A stretch of DNA of 64,000 bases, taken from Luteolibacter rhizosphaerae (GTDB lineage: Bacteria; Verrucomicrobiota; Verrucomicrobiia; Verrucomicrobiales; Akkermansiaceae). The stretch covers positions 1-64,000 of the forward strand of contig NZ_JAPDDR010000010.1 in assembly GCF_025950095.1 (NCBI RefSeq), read 5' to 3'. The notes under the pieces were generated by a model. The model saw only the letters and a list, made by a program, of their open reading frames with translations, made no database searches and was not told the origin of the DNA. The position numbers and the translations under genes are program-made. Below, piece after piece: positions 43,748-53,926 of the stretch (its first letter is position 1; every line of letters begins with the position of its first letter).

Positions 43748-46363
43748 GTGAAATCCTCTTACACCCTTACGACCCGCCTCTCGCTCGCGGCCCTCCTCCT
43801 CGGCCCCCTCCCGGCTGCCGAGAAGGTGACTTTCGACGACCACGTGCTGCCGGTCTTCCAGCAGAGCTGCCTGAACTGCCATAACCCGGACAAGGCGAAG
43901 GGCGGTCTCGACCTCTCCACCTTCTCCGGCACGATGAAGGGCGGCTCCGGCGGCAAGATCGCGGAGCCCGGGGATACCGGCTCGAAGCTGATCGCCGTCG
44001 TCATGCACAGCGCCGAGCCCAAGATGCCGCCGGAAGGCGAGAAGCTGGGCGGCGCGCAGATCGAGATCCTGAAGGCGTGGATCGAGGGCGGCCTGCTGGA
44101 GAATAAGAGCTCTTCCGCCCGCAAGCCGACCAAGCCGAAGTTCGACACCACCATCGCCTCCGCCGCCGATCAGAAGCCGGACGGCCCGCCGCCAATGCCG
44201 CAGGACGTGCTCTTGGAGCCGCCCGTGCTCGCTCATCGCGCCTCCTCCGTGAACGCGATGGCCAGCTCGCCTTGGGCCCCGCTCCTCGCCATCACCGGCC
44301 AAAAGCAGGTGCTGCTCTTCGATACGAATAGCCTCGAACTCACCGGCATCCTCCCCTTCCCCGAAGGCGACCCCACCTCGCTCGCCTTCACGCCGAATGC
44401 CCGCTACCTCATCGTCGGCGGCGGCGTGCCCGGCAAGTCCGGCGTCACCGTGACCTTCGATGTCGTCACCGGCGAGCGCATGCTCGTGGCAGGCAATGAA
44501 TTCGACAGCGTACTCGCCACCGACCTGAAGCCCGACCTCTCGATGGTCGCGACCGGCTCCCCTTCCCGGCTGATCAAGATCTGGAAAGCGGAGGACGGCT
44601 CGCAGCTCCACTCGATCAAGAAGCATACCGAGTGGGTCACCGCGCTCGACTTCTCGCCGGATGGCATCCTCCTCGCCACCGGCGATCGCAATGGCGGCGT
44701 GTGGGTCTGGGAGGCGGATAGCGCGAATGAATTCCACACCCTCCGCGCCCACCAGGCCGCCATCACCGCCACCTCTTTCCGCGCGGATTCGAACCTCCTC
44801 GCCAGCGCCTCGGAAGACGGCACCGTCCGCTTCTGGGAGATGAATGGCGGCAGCGAGGTCAAGAAGCTCGATGCCCACCCCGGCGGCGTGCTCGCCTTCG
44901 CTTGGGCGCGGGATGGCTCTTTCATCACCTCCGGTCGCGACAAGGTGGTGAAGCTCTGGAAACCCGACTTCAATCTGGCCCGCGAATACAAGGACCAGCC
45001 CGATCTGCCGGTCGCCGTCGCCATCGACTACGAGGGCAAGCGCGCCTTCGCCGCGGACTACCGCGGGCAGATCAGTGTATGGGACATCGCCAGCGGCAAT
45101 CCCGCCGGAGCCTTCGATGCGAACCCTCCTTCCATCGAAGGCCGTCTCGCGAGCCTGCGCGAGCAGATCAAGAATCACCCGCAAGCCCTCGCCACCACCG
45201 AGGCCGCGTCTAACAGCGCGAAGCAAAAGCTCGACGAAGCCCGCAAGCGCCTGACCGATACCGAGGCCGCCGTGCAGCAGTCGAAAGACGCGCAGGCGAA
45301 TGCGAACAAGCTCAAGCAAGAGTCCGAGCAAAAGCTGGCCCAAACCAAGGAGCAGCTCCCCGGCAAGCAGGAGCAGGCGAATCAAGCCCGCGCCAAGCTC
45401 GATGGAGTGAGCAAGGAAGCGGAGGCCAAGCGCGTCCTCATCGCCTCCGTTGAGCAAAAGATCGCCACCGCCGATCAGGAGCATCAAGCCGCCGCCGCCG
45501 AACTGAAGCGACTCGAAGACGAGCTCGCCAAGGCAAAGGCCGAGAACCGGGCGGATGCGATCGGCGGGCTTGAAGCCGGCGTGAGTGCCCAGCGCCCGAA
45601 GGCGGAAGCCGCCGCCGCGAACCTGGAGGGCGCACGCTCCGAGAAAGGCCGCGAGGAAGGCGCCATCGCCGAGATCGAAGGCCGCAAGAAAGCCGCCGCG
45701 GATGAACTCACGAAGCTCGATGGCGAAGCCGCTGCTCTCGCCAAGAAAGTGGAGACCCTGCCCGCCACCATCGCGAATGCCGCAAAGAGCGCCACCGATG
45801 CCGAAGCCGCCATCAAGCAAAACGAGGCCGCCATCCAACCGGCCCGCGATGCCATCCCTCCCGTCGAGAAAGCCGCGAACGATGCCGCCGCCCAAACCGA
45901 GCAGACCAAGCAACAGCTCGCATGGCTCCAAGGCCGCGAGGTCCACTGGGCCGCCGCCCAAGTCAATGCCCAGGCCATCAAGGTAAAGGCGGAGGCCGAC
46001 AAGCTCGGCGCCGAAGCCGAAGGCTTGAGCGCGGATCTCGAGGCTCTAACAAAAGCCGCCGCGGAACAAAGCGCCGGCCTCGAAGCCGCCAAGCAGGAAA
46101 CCGCCGCGGCCGAGAAGAAGCTCGCCGAACTCGCCCTCGTCCAGCCCCCCGCCGATCCGAAGGCGCTCGAAGAAGCGGGCAAGGCCGTCGCAGCCGCCAA
46201 GGCCAAGATCGCCGACTTCGACAAGAAGCTCGCCGCCACCAACGCCGAACTCCCCGAAGCCAAGACCAAGGCCGAGCAAAGCCAGCAAGCCGCCCAGCCC
46301 GTCAAAGCCCAGGCCGAAGAGCTCAAGGCCAAATACGTCGGCATGAAGGCACCGAAGCCCTAA
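43748..46363 (+). CDS. Exported PSCyt1-WD40-coiled-coil protein
   Basis: An 871-residue exported protein in three parts. After a signal peptide (1-25) comes a PSCyt1 cytochrome-like domain ('FQQSCLNCHNPDKAKGGLDL', 'AEPKMPPEGEKLG'). Next is a seven-bladed WD40-type propeller (about 150-455: 'LIKIWKAEDGSQLHSIKKHT', 'VTALDFSPDGILLATGDRNG', 'ASASEDGTVRFWEM', 'ISVWDIASGN'). The last 400 residues are an Ala/Lys/Glu-rich coiled coil. The start is GTG 43748, as no ATG precedes the signal. A CxxCH site plus a propeller suggests a periplasmic electron-transfer or docking protein; the long coil may span part of the periplasm. Low-complexity codon use explains the long antisense open frames. Confidence 0.85.
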   Translation: MKSSYTLTTRLSLAALLLGPLPAAEKVTFDDHVLPVFQQSCLNCHNPDKAKGGLDLSTFSGTMKGGSGGKIAEPGDTGSKLIAVVMHSAEPKMPPEGEKLGGAQIEILKAWIEGGLLENKSSSARKPTKPKFDTTIASAADQKPDGPPPMPQDVLLEPPVLAHRASSVNAMASSPWAPLLAITGQKQVLLFDTNSLELTGILPFPEGDPTSLAFTPNARYLIVGGGVPGKSGVTVTFDVVTGERMLVAGNEFDSVLATDLKPDLSMVATGSPSRLIKIWKAEDGSQLHSIKKHTEWVTALDFSPDGILLATGDRNGGVWVWEADSANEFHTLRAHQAAITATSFRADSNLLASASEDGTVRFWEMNGGSEVKKLDAHPGGVLAFAWARDGSFITSGRDKVVKLWKPDFNLAREYKDQPDLPVAVAIDYEGKRAFAADYRGQISVWDIASGNPAGAFDANPPSIEGRLASLREQIKNHPQALATTEAASNSAKQKLDEARKRLTDTEAAVQQSKDAQANANKLKQESEQKLAQTKEQLPGKQEQANQARAKLDGVSKEAEAKRVLIASVEQKIATADQEHQAAAAELKRLEDELAKAKAENRADAIGGLEAGVSAQRPKAEAAAANLEGARSEKGREEGAIAEIEGRKKAAADELTKLDGEAAALAKKVETLPATIANAAKSATDAEAAIKQNEAAIQPARDAIPPVEKAANDAAAQTEQTKQQLAWLQGREVHWAAAQVNAQAIKVKAEADKLGAEAEGLSADLEALTKAAAEQSAGLEAAKQETAAAEKKLAELALVQPPADPKALEEAGKAVAAAKAKIADFDKKLAATNAELPEAKTKAEQSQQAAQPVKAQAEELKAKYVGMKAPKP

Positions 46364-46681
46364 GTGCGCAGCCACTCAGGACCAGAAGCGGCGGAGCCCT
46401 TGGACTGCGCGCAGCCTTCTGCCGCTTTCGCGAACGCAGCCTGCTGCGGAGCACGGGTGGATGCCCTCCCGCCCCCCCGAATCGCAGCAAAAAGCCCCAA
46501 CTCCCGAAGGGATCAGGCAAGCCGCCAACAATACCGACCGGCTCAAAGTAAGGATTGGCTCCCATTCGCGTCCATTGGCGTCCATTCGCGGTTCCCAAAA
46601 TCCAAGTGTCGTTTGCCCCGGGCCCTTCCCCCCTCCCCACTTCCTACTTGGCACGCCGCATTCCCTGCCTACAGTGGCCCG
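46364..46681. other. Gene-free gap before thiC leader
   Basis: About 320 bases without a gene; the only recognised element is the short tandem repeat at 46562-46591. Confidence 0.5.
46562..46591. repeat. Three tandem CCATTCGCGT-type units
   Basis: Three 10-base units in a row: CCATTCGCGT, CCATTGGCGT, CCATTCGCGG. Short degenerate arrays like this are scattered in many bacterial genomes; here it is intergenic. Confidence 0.6.
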
Positions 46682-46783
46682 ACACGACAGGAGAGTTCCC
46701 CGTTCGCGGAACTGAGATCGGCCGGCGCGCGGCCCCAATCCTCCGAACCTGAAGCGGATCGCACCGCCCTAGGAAGCTCGTCC
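46682..46783 (+). ncRNA. TPP riboswitch (THI element)
   Basis: The conserved TPP-binding core is present: AACTGAGATCGG (CTGAGA at 46712-46717), preceded by the TTCC/GGAA stem (46696-46699/46708-46711), and CCGAACCTGA (46743-46752) followed by GCGG/CCGC and CCTAGGAA. The closing stem is ACGA (46684-46687) with TCGT (46778-46781). It lies 100 bases upstream of thiC with a terminator between, the standard arrangement for repression when thiamine diphosphate is plentiful. Confidence 0.88.
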
Positions 46784-46803
46784 CAAACCCGAACTTTTCC
46801 TTC

Positions 46804-46832
46804 AAGGCCGCGCGTTCCCGTGCGGCCTTTTT
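46804..46832 (+). terminator. Expression-platform terminator of TPP riboswitch
   Basis: Arms AAGGCCGC (46804-46811) and GCGGCCTT (46822-46829), extendable by two pairs, followed by TTTTTC. Positioned between riboswitch and thiC so that ligand binding can end transcription before the gene. Confidence 0.82.
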
Positions 46833-46870
46833 CTTTCTTCTCTTCCTTCAAACTTCCACCTGAACACTAG

Positions 46871-48862
<1,992 letters not shown>

Positions 48863-48885
48863 GTTCGCCATAACTGCGTCTGCGC

Positions 48886-50265
48886 ATGACCGCAGACCGG
48901 GACACCTTGAAGAAATTAAGCGCTCTCTGCGGCAAGCTGAAGAGCGCTTGGTCCTTGCAGGTCGGATTCGGCACCCGGTTGAATGGACTCCTTCCGGAGA
49001 TCATCGCTCTACCTTCCGGCCAAATTGATGCCTGCTTCGAGCGCGCGGCAAAGGGAGATCCCCTTCGTCGCGCCTGTCTCGTCCCCATCGCCTGCGAGCA
49101 CCTTTACCATCCCTCCCTCCACCATCGGATCGTAGCTTGGTTAGAGGACGACGCCCTGCCCTTCCGGGAAAATGTTCTGGAGGCTATTGGCAGATTTCGT
49201 CTCCGGGAATTCGCTCCCCACATCACTCGCTTCTTCAACCCGGAACAACAGAGCTCGGAGAGGAAAAGCGCGGAGGCCTCGATGAACCGCTCCAGGGCGA
49301 TCCATTCCGCCTCGCTCCTCAAGGCCCCTGAGAATCTGGAACCCTTGCGTTCCCTCATTCAAACTCCTGCCGCAAATTGGGATGAGTTGGTGATACGTTG
49401 CCTGATGAACTTCCCCGCCTTCGACGCCAAGCCGACGCTCCAAACCTGGTTTCGCAACGCGGAAGTCATCGACGAAATCGACATCTGTGAACGTCGTGTC
49501 GCGGGATCGATTTCCGACTTAGAAGAGATGTTACTGAGTTCACGGGCGAGCCAGATCTGGCAACTCGCCGAATGGTATGGCGTGCATGAGCGACAGGAAG
49601 TGATTGAATTCCTCGTTCAACACCTCGACTTCGACCAGATTTCGTTCTCCTCCCCCGGCTTCTCCCGAACCATCGTCTGCCGGGGGCGCACCGCCACCCA
49701 CATCATCGCCAAGCTGAATGGCTGGCAACCGGTTGATTACGATCAAACCAAGGAAGGCGGTGAACGATCAAAGATCTTCTACGACTCACTTTGGAGAGCC
49801 CTCCGGGAGGACCCGCGGCTCGCATTCCAAGCCGAGTGCCCGGTCAAATACAGCTATCCCGCCAAGCACAAGATCCATCGCCAGATCGACAGCTTGCTAG
49901 ACCTCCATGGGCGAGTGCTGGAGGAGGACTCTGAACTCGGCTACTGGCTGCGCAAGGCTAACGAGGGCGAGGACCTAATCCTCGCCATGCATGTCACGCG
50001 ATGGAGCAGACACTGGCGGATGGTCCGCCTCAGCGATTCCGACCGGCATGACCTCGCCAGCGGAGCGACTTCCGCCCGGCACCTCTTCTTCAGATACTCA
50101 AGCCGGGGAGCATTGGTCGCATTCCGCGATCAGATCCTCGTCAATGCCCAGGAACTTGAGAACAAATTCGCCAAGTCTGCGATTCGCAAGCTTCTCAAAA
50201 TCGAGGCTAGAAAAGCAGCGAAGAAGGCGGCATCAAGCATAACAGAATCCAATGTGCTTCCGTAA
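48886..50265 (+). CDS. Hypothetical protein, helical-repeat-like
   Basis: A 459-residue soluble protein starting 23 bases after thiC. It reads as a chain of amphipathic helices with HEAT-like character in the first half ('RRACLVPIACEHLYHPSLHH', 'NVLEAIGRFRLREFAPHITR'). The second half has no recognisable domain and ends in a Lys/Ala-rich basic tail. No function assigned. Composition is slightly less GC-rich than thiC but not as deviant as the NACHT gene downstream. Co-transcription with thiC is possible but functionally unexpected; it may belong to the same acquired segment as the NACHT gene. Confidence 0.6.
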   Translation: MTADRDTLKKLSALCGKLKSAWSLQVGFGTRLNGLLPEIIALPSGQIDACFERAAKGDPLRRACLVPIACEHLYHPSLHHRIVAWLEDDALPFRENVLEAIGRFRLREFAPHITRFFNPEQQSSERKSAEASMNRSRAIHSASLLKAPENLEPLRSLIQTPAANWDELVIRCLMNFPAFDAKPTLQTWFRNAEVIDEIDICERRVAGSISDLEEMLLSSRASQIWQLAEWYGVHERQEVIEFLVQHLDFDQISFSSPGFSRTIVCRGRTATHIIAKLNGWQPVDYDQTKEGGERSKIFYDSLWRALREDPRLAFQAECPVKYSYPAKHKIHRQIDSLLDLHGRVLEEDSELGYWLRKANEGEDLILAMHVTRWSRHWRMVRLSDSDRHDLASGATSARHLFFRYSSRGALVAFRDQILVNAQELENKFAKSAIRKLLKIEARKAAKKAASSITESNVLP

Positions 50266-50462
50266 CCCTATTCGTTTCGATTGCCCCCGACATCGGCAAG
50301 CGCCGAGTCGATGCTCATTGCAGGAATAACAGCAGGGCGAACTGAACGCCTTTTGCACCAAGCCAACATCCAAGGAATCCGGCACTTGGGCTCGCGAAAG
50401 AAAGAGGTCCAAGCCGAGCCCTTGCCTCAGCAAGTAGAGAAGACACACCATAAATAATAGTC

Positions 50463-52214
50463 ATGCCTGACCCAGCCACACCCACGTTGATTTTAACTGC
50501 CGCAGCCGTGAAGAAACTCGTCGAGTCTGCGACATCAGATCTTTACACCTTGGCAAAATCCCACCTAAACATCTCTCTTAAAAAGCTAAAAATAAAGAAG
50601 CAGACAGATACAATCTTCAAGAACATCATCGCACTAAGGAAAGTAAAGACAATTTTACAAACCGAAAGAGAAGTCGACTTAACTACATTTTACTATCCAG
50701 CAAAGGCTATCATTGGCAGGGAACGAGTAACGATTAACCAACTCGAAGATTTTAAGCATGATGGGAATATCTTACTTGAGGGCACAGCCGGCCTCGGCAA
50801 GTCGACCTTGTTGAGATACCTTGCCACGGTGGACTTTTGCCTCAATAGAAAAATCCCAGTCTTTATCGAGCTTAGAAAGGCAAGAGGGAACGCGCGTCTC
50901 GTTGACAATCTAATTCAAGAGCTAAACGACTTAGGAATCGAATGCGATGTCAAAATATTTGAACTTCTCGCCTCAGAAGGAAGAATTACAATATTCTTAG
51001 ATGCTTTTGACGAAGCGAAGCATGAAACTCGCGAAGAATTGATTTCAGACATCCAAAGCTTGTCCCGGCGCTTTGAGAAAATTCAATTCGTCATCACTTC
51101 TAGGCCTGACACCGGCATCAGCTCATGTCCGTTTCTGAGAGTCTTTAAAGTTGCTGAACTCGAAGATAACGATCACGAGGAGATAATCAAGAAGATGTGC
51201 GCCAGCACTTCAACCGCGACCACCATTATTCAGCAAATCAACAAGGAGAGCACAGGAATGAGAGACCTCCTGACTACGCCTCTAATGGTGGCACTCTTGG
51301 TTATAAGACACCGAATAGATCAAAGCATCCCTCAAAATGGGATTGCCTTTTACGACTCACTTTTTCCACTACTCCTGTTAAGTCATGATAAAAACAAAGG
51401 GGGTTACACTCGCCCTCGCAAGTCAAAATTGGAAGATTCTTCGCTGGAGGACTTCTTTAACACCCTTTCTTTCATCACAAGAAAGGAAGGCGAGACATCA
51501 TTCACCACCAAGGACCTTAGCCAACACGCCAAAACAACTTTGCAAATTCTTGCAATTAAAATGGAGCCAGACAACTTACTGTCCGACATTATAGACATCA
51601 CCTGTCTAATGGTTAGAGACAGCGAAGAGGTCAAATACATCCACAAAAGCGTTCAAGAATACCACGCGGCACTCTGCATAAAAAATCATCCTGACAAAAA
51701 TGCTGTCAAATTTTACGAAACCATGGCCGTTAAGTGGCACGCTTGGAGACAAGAGCTGATATTTCTTTCGCAGATCGACAGATACCGTTTCGAGAAATAT
51801 TTTCGAGTCCCATCATTTACTGCTCTCTTACTGGAAAAAGGAAGCAAGGTGGGACAAAATAAATTTGCCACGAAATTTTTCGGAGACGACATCTTAACGA
51901 TTGACAAGGAAACACGCAGACTCGACTCTTACACTTGGGAATCAAGCAAACATTATCCGATTAACAACATGACCGAATCAAACTATATCACAGAACTAAT
52001 TAACCTTGACTACTCCTCCGTTGACATAAATAAATCGCGAGACAGCTCCGGAACTTATAGATTTAAATTGAAGGATCTCCTCCAAGACATTTCAGTTGGC
52101 TCGAAGATCTCTGATTTAATTTCGATCATTCACCGAGAGCTAGAATCTCAACTCAATGAGGCTAAGAATTTTGTTGCCTCTATAGAAAGTCGGAGAGCAG
52201 TATTTGAATTCTAA
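50463..52214 (+). CDS. NACHT-domain STAND NTPase, probable antiphage defence protein
   Basis: A 583-residue protein. Residues 1-85 are a helical N-terminal domain ('LIL TAAAVKKLVESA' type), followed by a NACHT NTPase: Walker A 'GTAGLGKST' (107-115), Walker B 'ITIFLDAFDE' (175-184, with the extra acidic residue typical of NACHT), sensor 'ITSRP' (211-215). The winged-helix part and a C-terminal sensing region (about 400-583) follow. STAND NTPases of this type sense phage products and trigger cell suicide. No nuclease or protease effector domain is visible. The gene is strikingly AT-rich with Lys/Ile/Asn-rich codon use against a high-GC background, indicating recent transfer. ATG start; single-gene unit. 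Confidence 0.85.
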   Translation: MPDPATPTLILTAAAVKKLVESATSDLYTLAKSHLNISLKKLKIKKQTDTIFKNIIALRKVKTILQTEREVDLTTFYYPAKAIIGRERVTINQLEDFKHDGNILLEGTAGLGKSTLLRYLATVDFCLNRKIPVFIELRKARGNARLVDNLIQELNDLGIECDVKIFELLASEGRITIFLDAFDEAKHETREELISDIQSLSRRFEKIQFVITSRPDTGISSCPFLRVFKVAELEDNDHEEIIKKMCASTSTATTIIQQINKESTGMRDLLTTPLMVALLVIRHRIDQSIPQNGIAFYDSLFPLLLLSHDKNKGGYTRPRKSKLEDSSLEDFFNTLSFITRKEGETSFTTKDLSQHAKTTLQILAIKMEPDNLLSDIIDITCLMVRDSEEVKYIHKSVQEYHAALCIKNHPDKNAVKFYETMAVKWHAWRQELIFLSQIDRYRFEKYFRVPSFTALLLEKGSKVGQNKFATKFFGDDILTIDKETRRLDSYTWESSKHYPINNMTESNYITELINLDYSSVDINKSRDSSGTYRFKLKDLLQDISVGSKISDLISIIHRELESQLNEAKNFVASIESRRAVFEF

Positions 52215-52558
52215 CGCCCGTAATGCAAAGTTAAAAAGCCTTGAGATCGCAATCCTACTCTGGGCCGGTGGAAATGCCTCGGGAAAGCTGTTTCAGTGAT
52301 GATCTTCCGTTTTCTCCAGCGGGCTACCCAAGTTCTCATTCCGTCTCTGCTCCACTGCCAAGAGCTGCGGCGACTCTCCATGGCGCGTAATGCAGTCGGC
52401 CAAGTCACGCTCCAATGGCCCACCCTCGCCGGCCAGATCTACCATCTCCAGAGCTCTCCGTGACTGGGGTCAGTCCCCGCATCGAAAAATTCCCTCCCCG
52501 GGGACCAGCCCTTAAAATCTGAACCTATTAGGCTCAACCCGCCTTGCGCCCCCCCATC
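52215..52558. other. Gap after NACHT gene
   Basis: About 340 bases with no intact gene. Most is occupied by the truncated copy of the SGNH-gene start at 52287-52463; the rest (52464-52558) shows nothing recognisable. Confidence 0.5.
52299..52463 (+). pseudogene. Truncated copy of the N-terminus of the SGNH hydrolase gene
   Basis: A 54-codon frame beginning 'MIFRFLQRATQVLIPSLL' and ending 'PTLAGQIYHLQSSP' then stop. It matches residues 1-54 of the SGNH hydrolase at 53927, with about three quarters of the residues shared ('GQVTLQWPTL' is identical). Similarity extends about 12 bases upstream of both ATGs (AGCTGTT). Only the start is present. It lies just past the AT-rich NACHT gene, so it may mark a recombination edge. 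Confidence 0.75.
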
Positions 52559-52708
52559 CTAATGCCCTAGTTTGCGGCTGAGGACCGGCATAGTGCCTGT
52601 CTCTTTATAAAGAAACTCAATCGACGGAATCTCGCTGGGATGCGGCCCCGAATCACCAGCCTCGAAGCCGAACAAGGCGTAACACTCAACACTCTCACGG
52701 ATTCCCAT
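52559..52708 (-). CDS. Possible small gene overlapping yceH end
   Basis: A 49-codon frame starting at ATG 52708, overlapping the last 14 bases of yceH. It encodes 'MGIRESVECYALFGFEAGD', then 'EIPSIEFLYKETGTMPVLSR'. Composition is gene-like and the overlap with yceH suggests coupling, but nothing similar is recognised and it may be chance. Confidence 0.3.
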   Translation of the reverse strand: MGIRESVECYALFGFEAGDSGPHPSEIPSIEFLYKETGTMPVLSRKLGH

Positions 52709-53363
52709 CGACGGATCGCGGTGCTTGGCCGGCTTTGAGCTCTGCGATCTCGGCCTCGAGGCTGGCGAGTCGCGCCTCGATGGCGGCACGCCAATCGTTC
52801 TCCGCAGGAGTGTCGGCGGCGGCGGAAGGGGTGACGGTGCCGGAGTAGCCGTCTGCGGCGGCGGGTGAAAGGAGGTGGACGAAGGTCTCGACCCGGCGGC
52901 CTTCGCCGACGGGGATACGGCGGACCAGCGGACCGTGCGGGTAGTCGATGAACCACGTGAGCGTCTCTTCCACTTCCTCCAGGGAGGAGAAGGTGTGCAG
53001 CCGATCGGTGCGCTGGCGGATTTCCCCGGCGCTCTGGGGACCGCGCAGCAGCAGGACGGTCAGGACGGCGCGCTCGCTCCGCTGCATGCTCAGCACGTCC
53101 TGGATGCAGTGTTCGAACTTCGGGGCACGGCCGCCGAGGTTCTTTTCGACGAGGTATTTCTCCGAAAGTCCGCGCAGGGCCTCCGCCACTTCGTCCCCGG
53201 TGAAGCGGGTGACGGGGTCCCGGCTGGTGGTCTGGTTGCAGGCCAGCAGCAGGGAGTTGGGCGTGAGCGGGTAGCTGTCGGGCGTGAGGATTTCCTTTTC
53301 CAACAAGCAGCCGAGGACCCTGGCTTCTTGAAAGGTGAGCTGGATTTCAGGGAAGTGCTGCAT
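52695..53363 (-). CDS. YceH-family (DUF480) protein
   Basis: A 222-residue cytoplasmic protein of the YceH/DUF480 family. The start 'LTFQEARVLGCLLEKEILTP' and 'YPLTPNSLLLACNQTTSRDPV' match the family signature of two winged-helix domains; 'RAVLTVLLLRGPQSAGEIRQR' begins the second one. A short coiled coil closes the chain. Function is not known beyond structural resemblance to DNA-binding domains. ATG 53363 matches the family start; the frame is open further upstream. Confidence 0.85.
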   Translation of the reverse strand: MQHFPEIQLTFQEARVLGCLLEKEILTPDSYPLTPNSLLLACNQTTSRDPVTRFTGDEVAEALRGLSEKYLVEKNLGGRAPKFEHCIQDVLSMQRSERAVLTVLLLRGPQSAGEIRQRTDRLHTFSSLEEVEETLTWFIDYPHGPLVRRIPVGEGRRVETFVHLLSPAAADGYSGTVTPSAAADTPAENDWRAAIEARLASLEAEIAELKAGQAPRSVDGNP

Positions 53364-53537
53364 GGCCGCGCCGAAGTGTAAGGACAGCGGACCCTGAGGC
53401 ACCACGAGAAAGCACACGGACGCATTGCCGCCGCTCGCCGACTCGTGGCTCCTCTGGGACAACACCACCAAGCCACCGGCATTGCAATTGGAGTTCCCCG
53501 GCGTTAGCTTGGAACAACTCAGAGCACGCTTGATTCC

Positions 53538-53723
53538 ATGAAATCGGTCGATCCAACCTCTTCCTCTCCCAAAGCTCTAGCCGTTTTGACCCTCACCCCG
53601 GGTCAACGCGGGTTGCTCGCGGCGCAGGTCATGGCCAAGGATCTGGAAGCCAGTCACAAGCGCTGGGGACTACCGCTCCTGACTTGGAGAAACGGCAAGA
53701 TCATCGAGGTGAAGATCCCTTAA
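53538..53723 (+). CDS. Small conserved-type hypothetical protein (paralogue of 56360 gene)
   Basis: A 61-residue basic protein. Its C-terminal 40 residues match the 59-residue product at 56360-56539 closely: 'RGLLAAQVMAKDLEASHKRW' against 'RGLLAAKKMARELRAEHRRW', both followed by 'xPLLTW..GK'. An N-terminal low-complexity tail differs. A CTCTGCG-type repeat follows both genes. Function unknown; the helix-turn-strand pattern could bind DNA or RNA. Confidence 0.55.
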   Translation: MKSVDPTSSSPKALAVLTLTPGQRGLLAAQVMAKDLEASHKRWGLPLLTWRNGKIIEVKIP

Positions 53724-53765
53724 GCGGCCCTTCAGCCCTGTGTAGCTGAGATCTCCGTCCCAAAA

Positions 53766-53805
53766 ATCTCTGCGCCCCTCCGCGACCTCTGTGTCTCCGC
53801 GGTAA
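53766..53805. repeat. CTCTGCG-type degenerate repeat, copy 1
   Basis: A 40-base stretch of degenerate CTCTGCG/CTCCGCG units; 36 of 40 bases match the copy at 56587-56626. Both copies lie about 45 bases after one of the two paralogous small genes. Confidence 0.6.
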
Positions 53806-53926
53806 CATCATCGCGCCCCCCATCCATCGCCATCCTCGCCAAAGCTCCAGCCCAGCCCCCTTCCCCATCCCCTAACATCCTTGTAGAGGCTCTTTCTCCT
53901 GTTATCACGGCGCAGCTGTTACCGTG

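Noticed and set aside
43580-45961. 793-codon minus-strand frame opposite the PSCyt1-WD40-coil gene
   Set aside because: Leu/Gly/Ala-rich reverse of an Ala/Lys/Glu coil-coding sequence; typical artefact.
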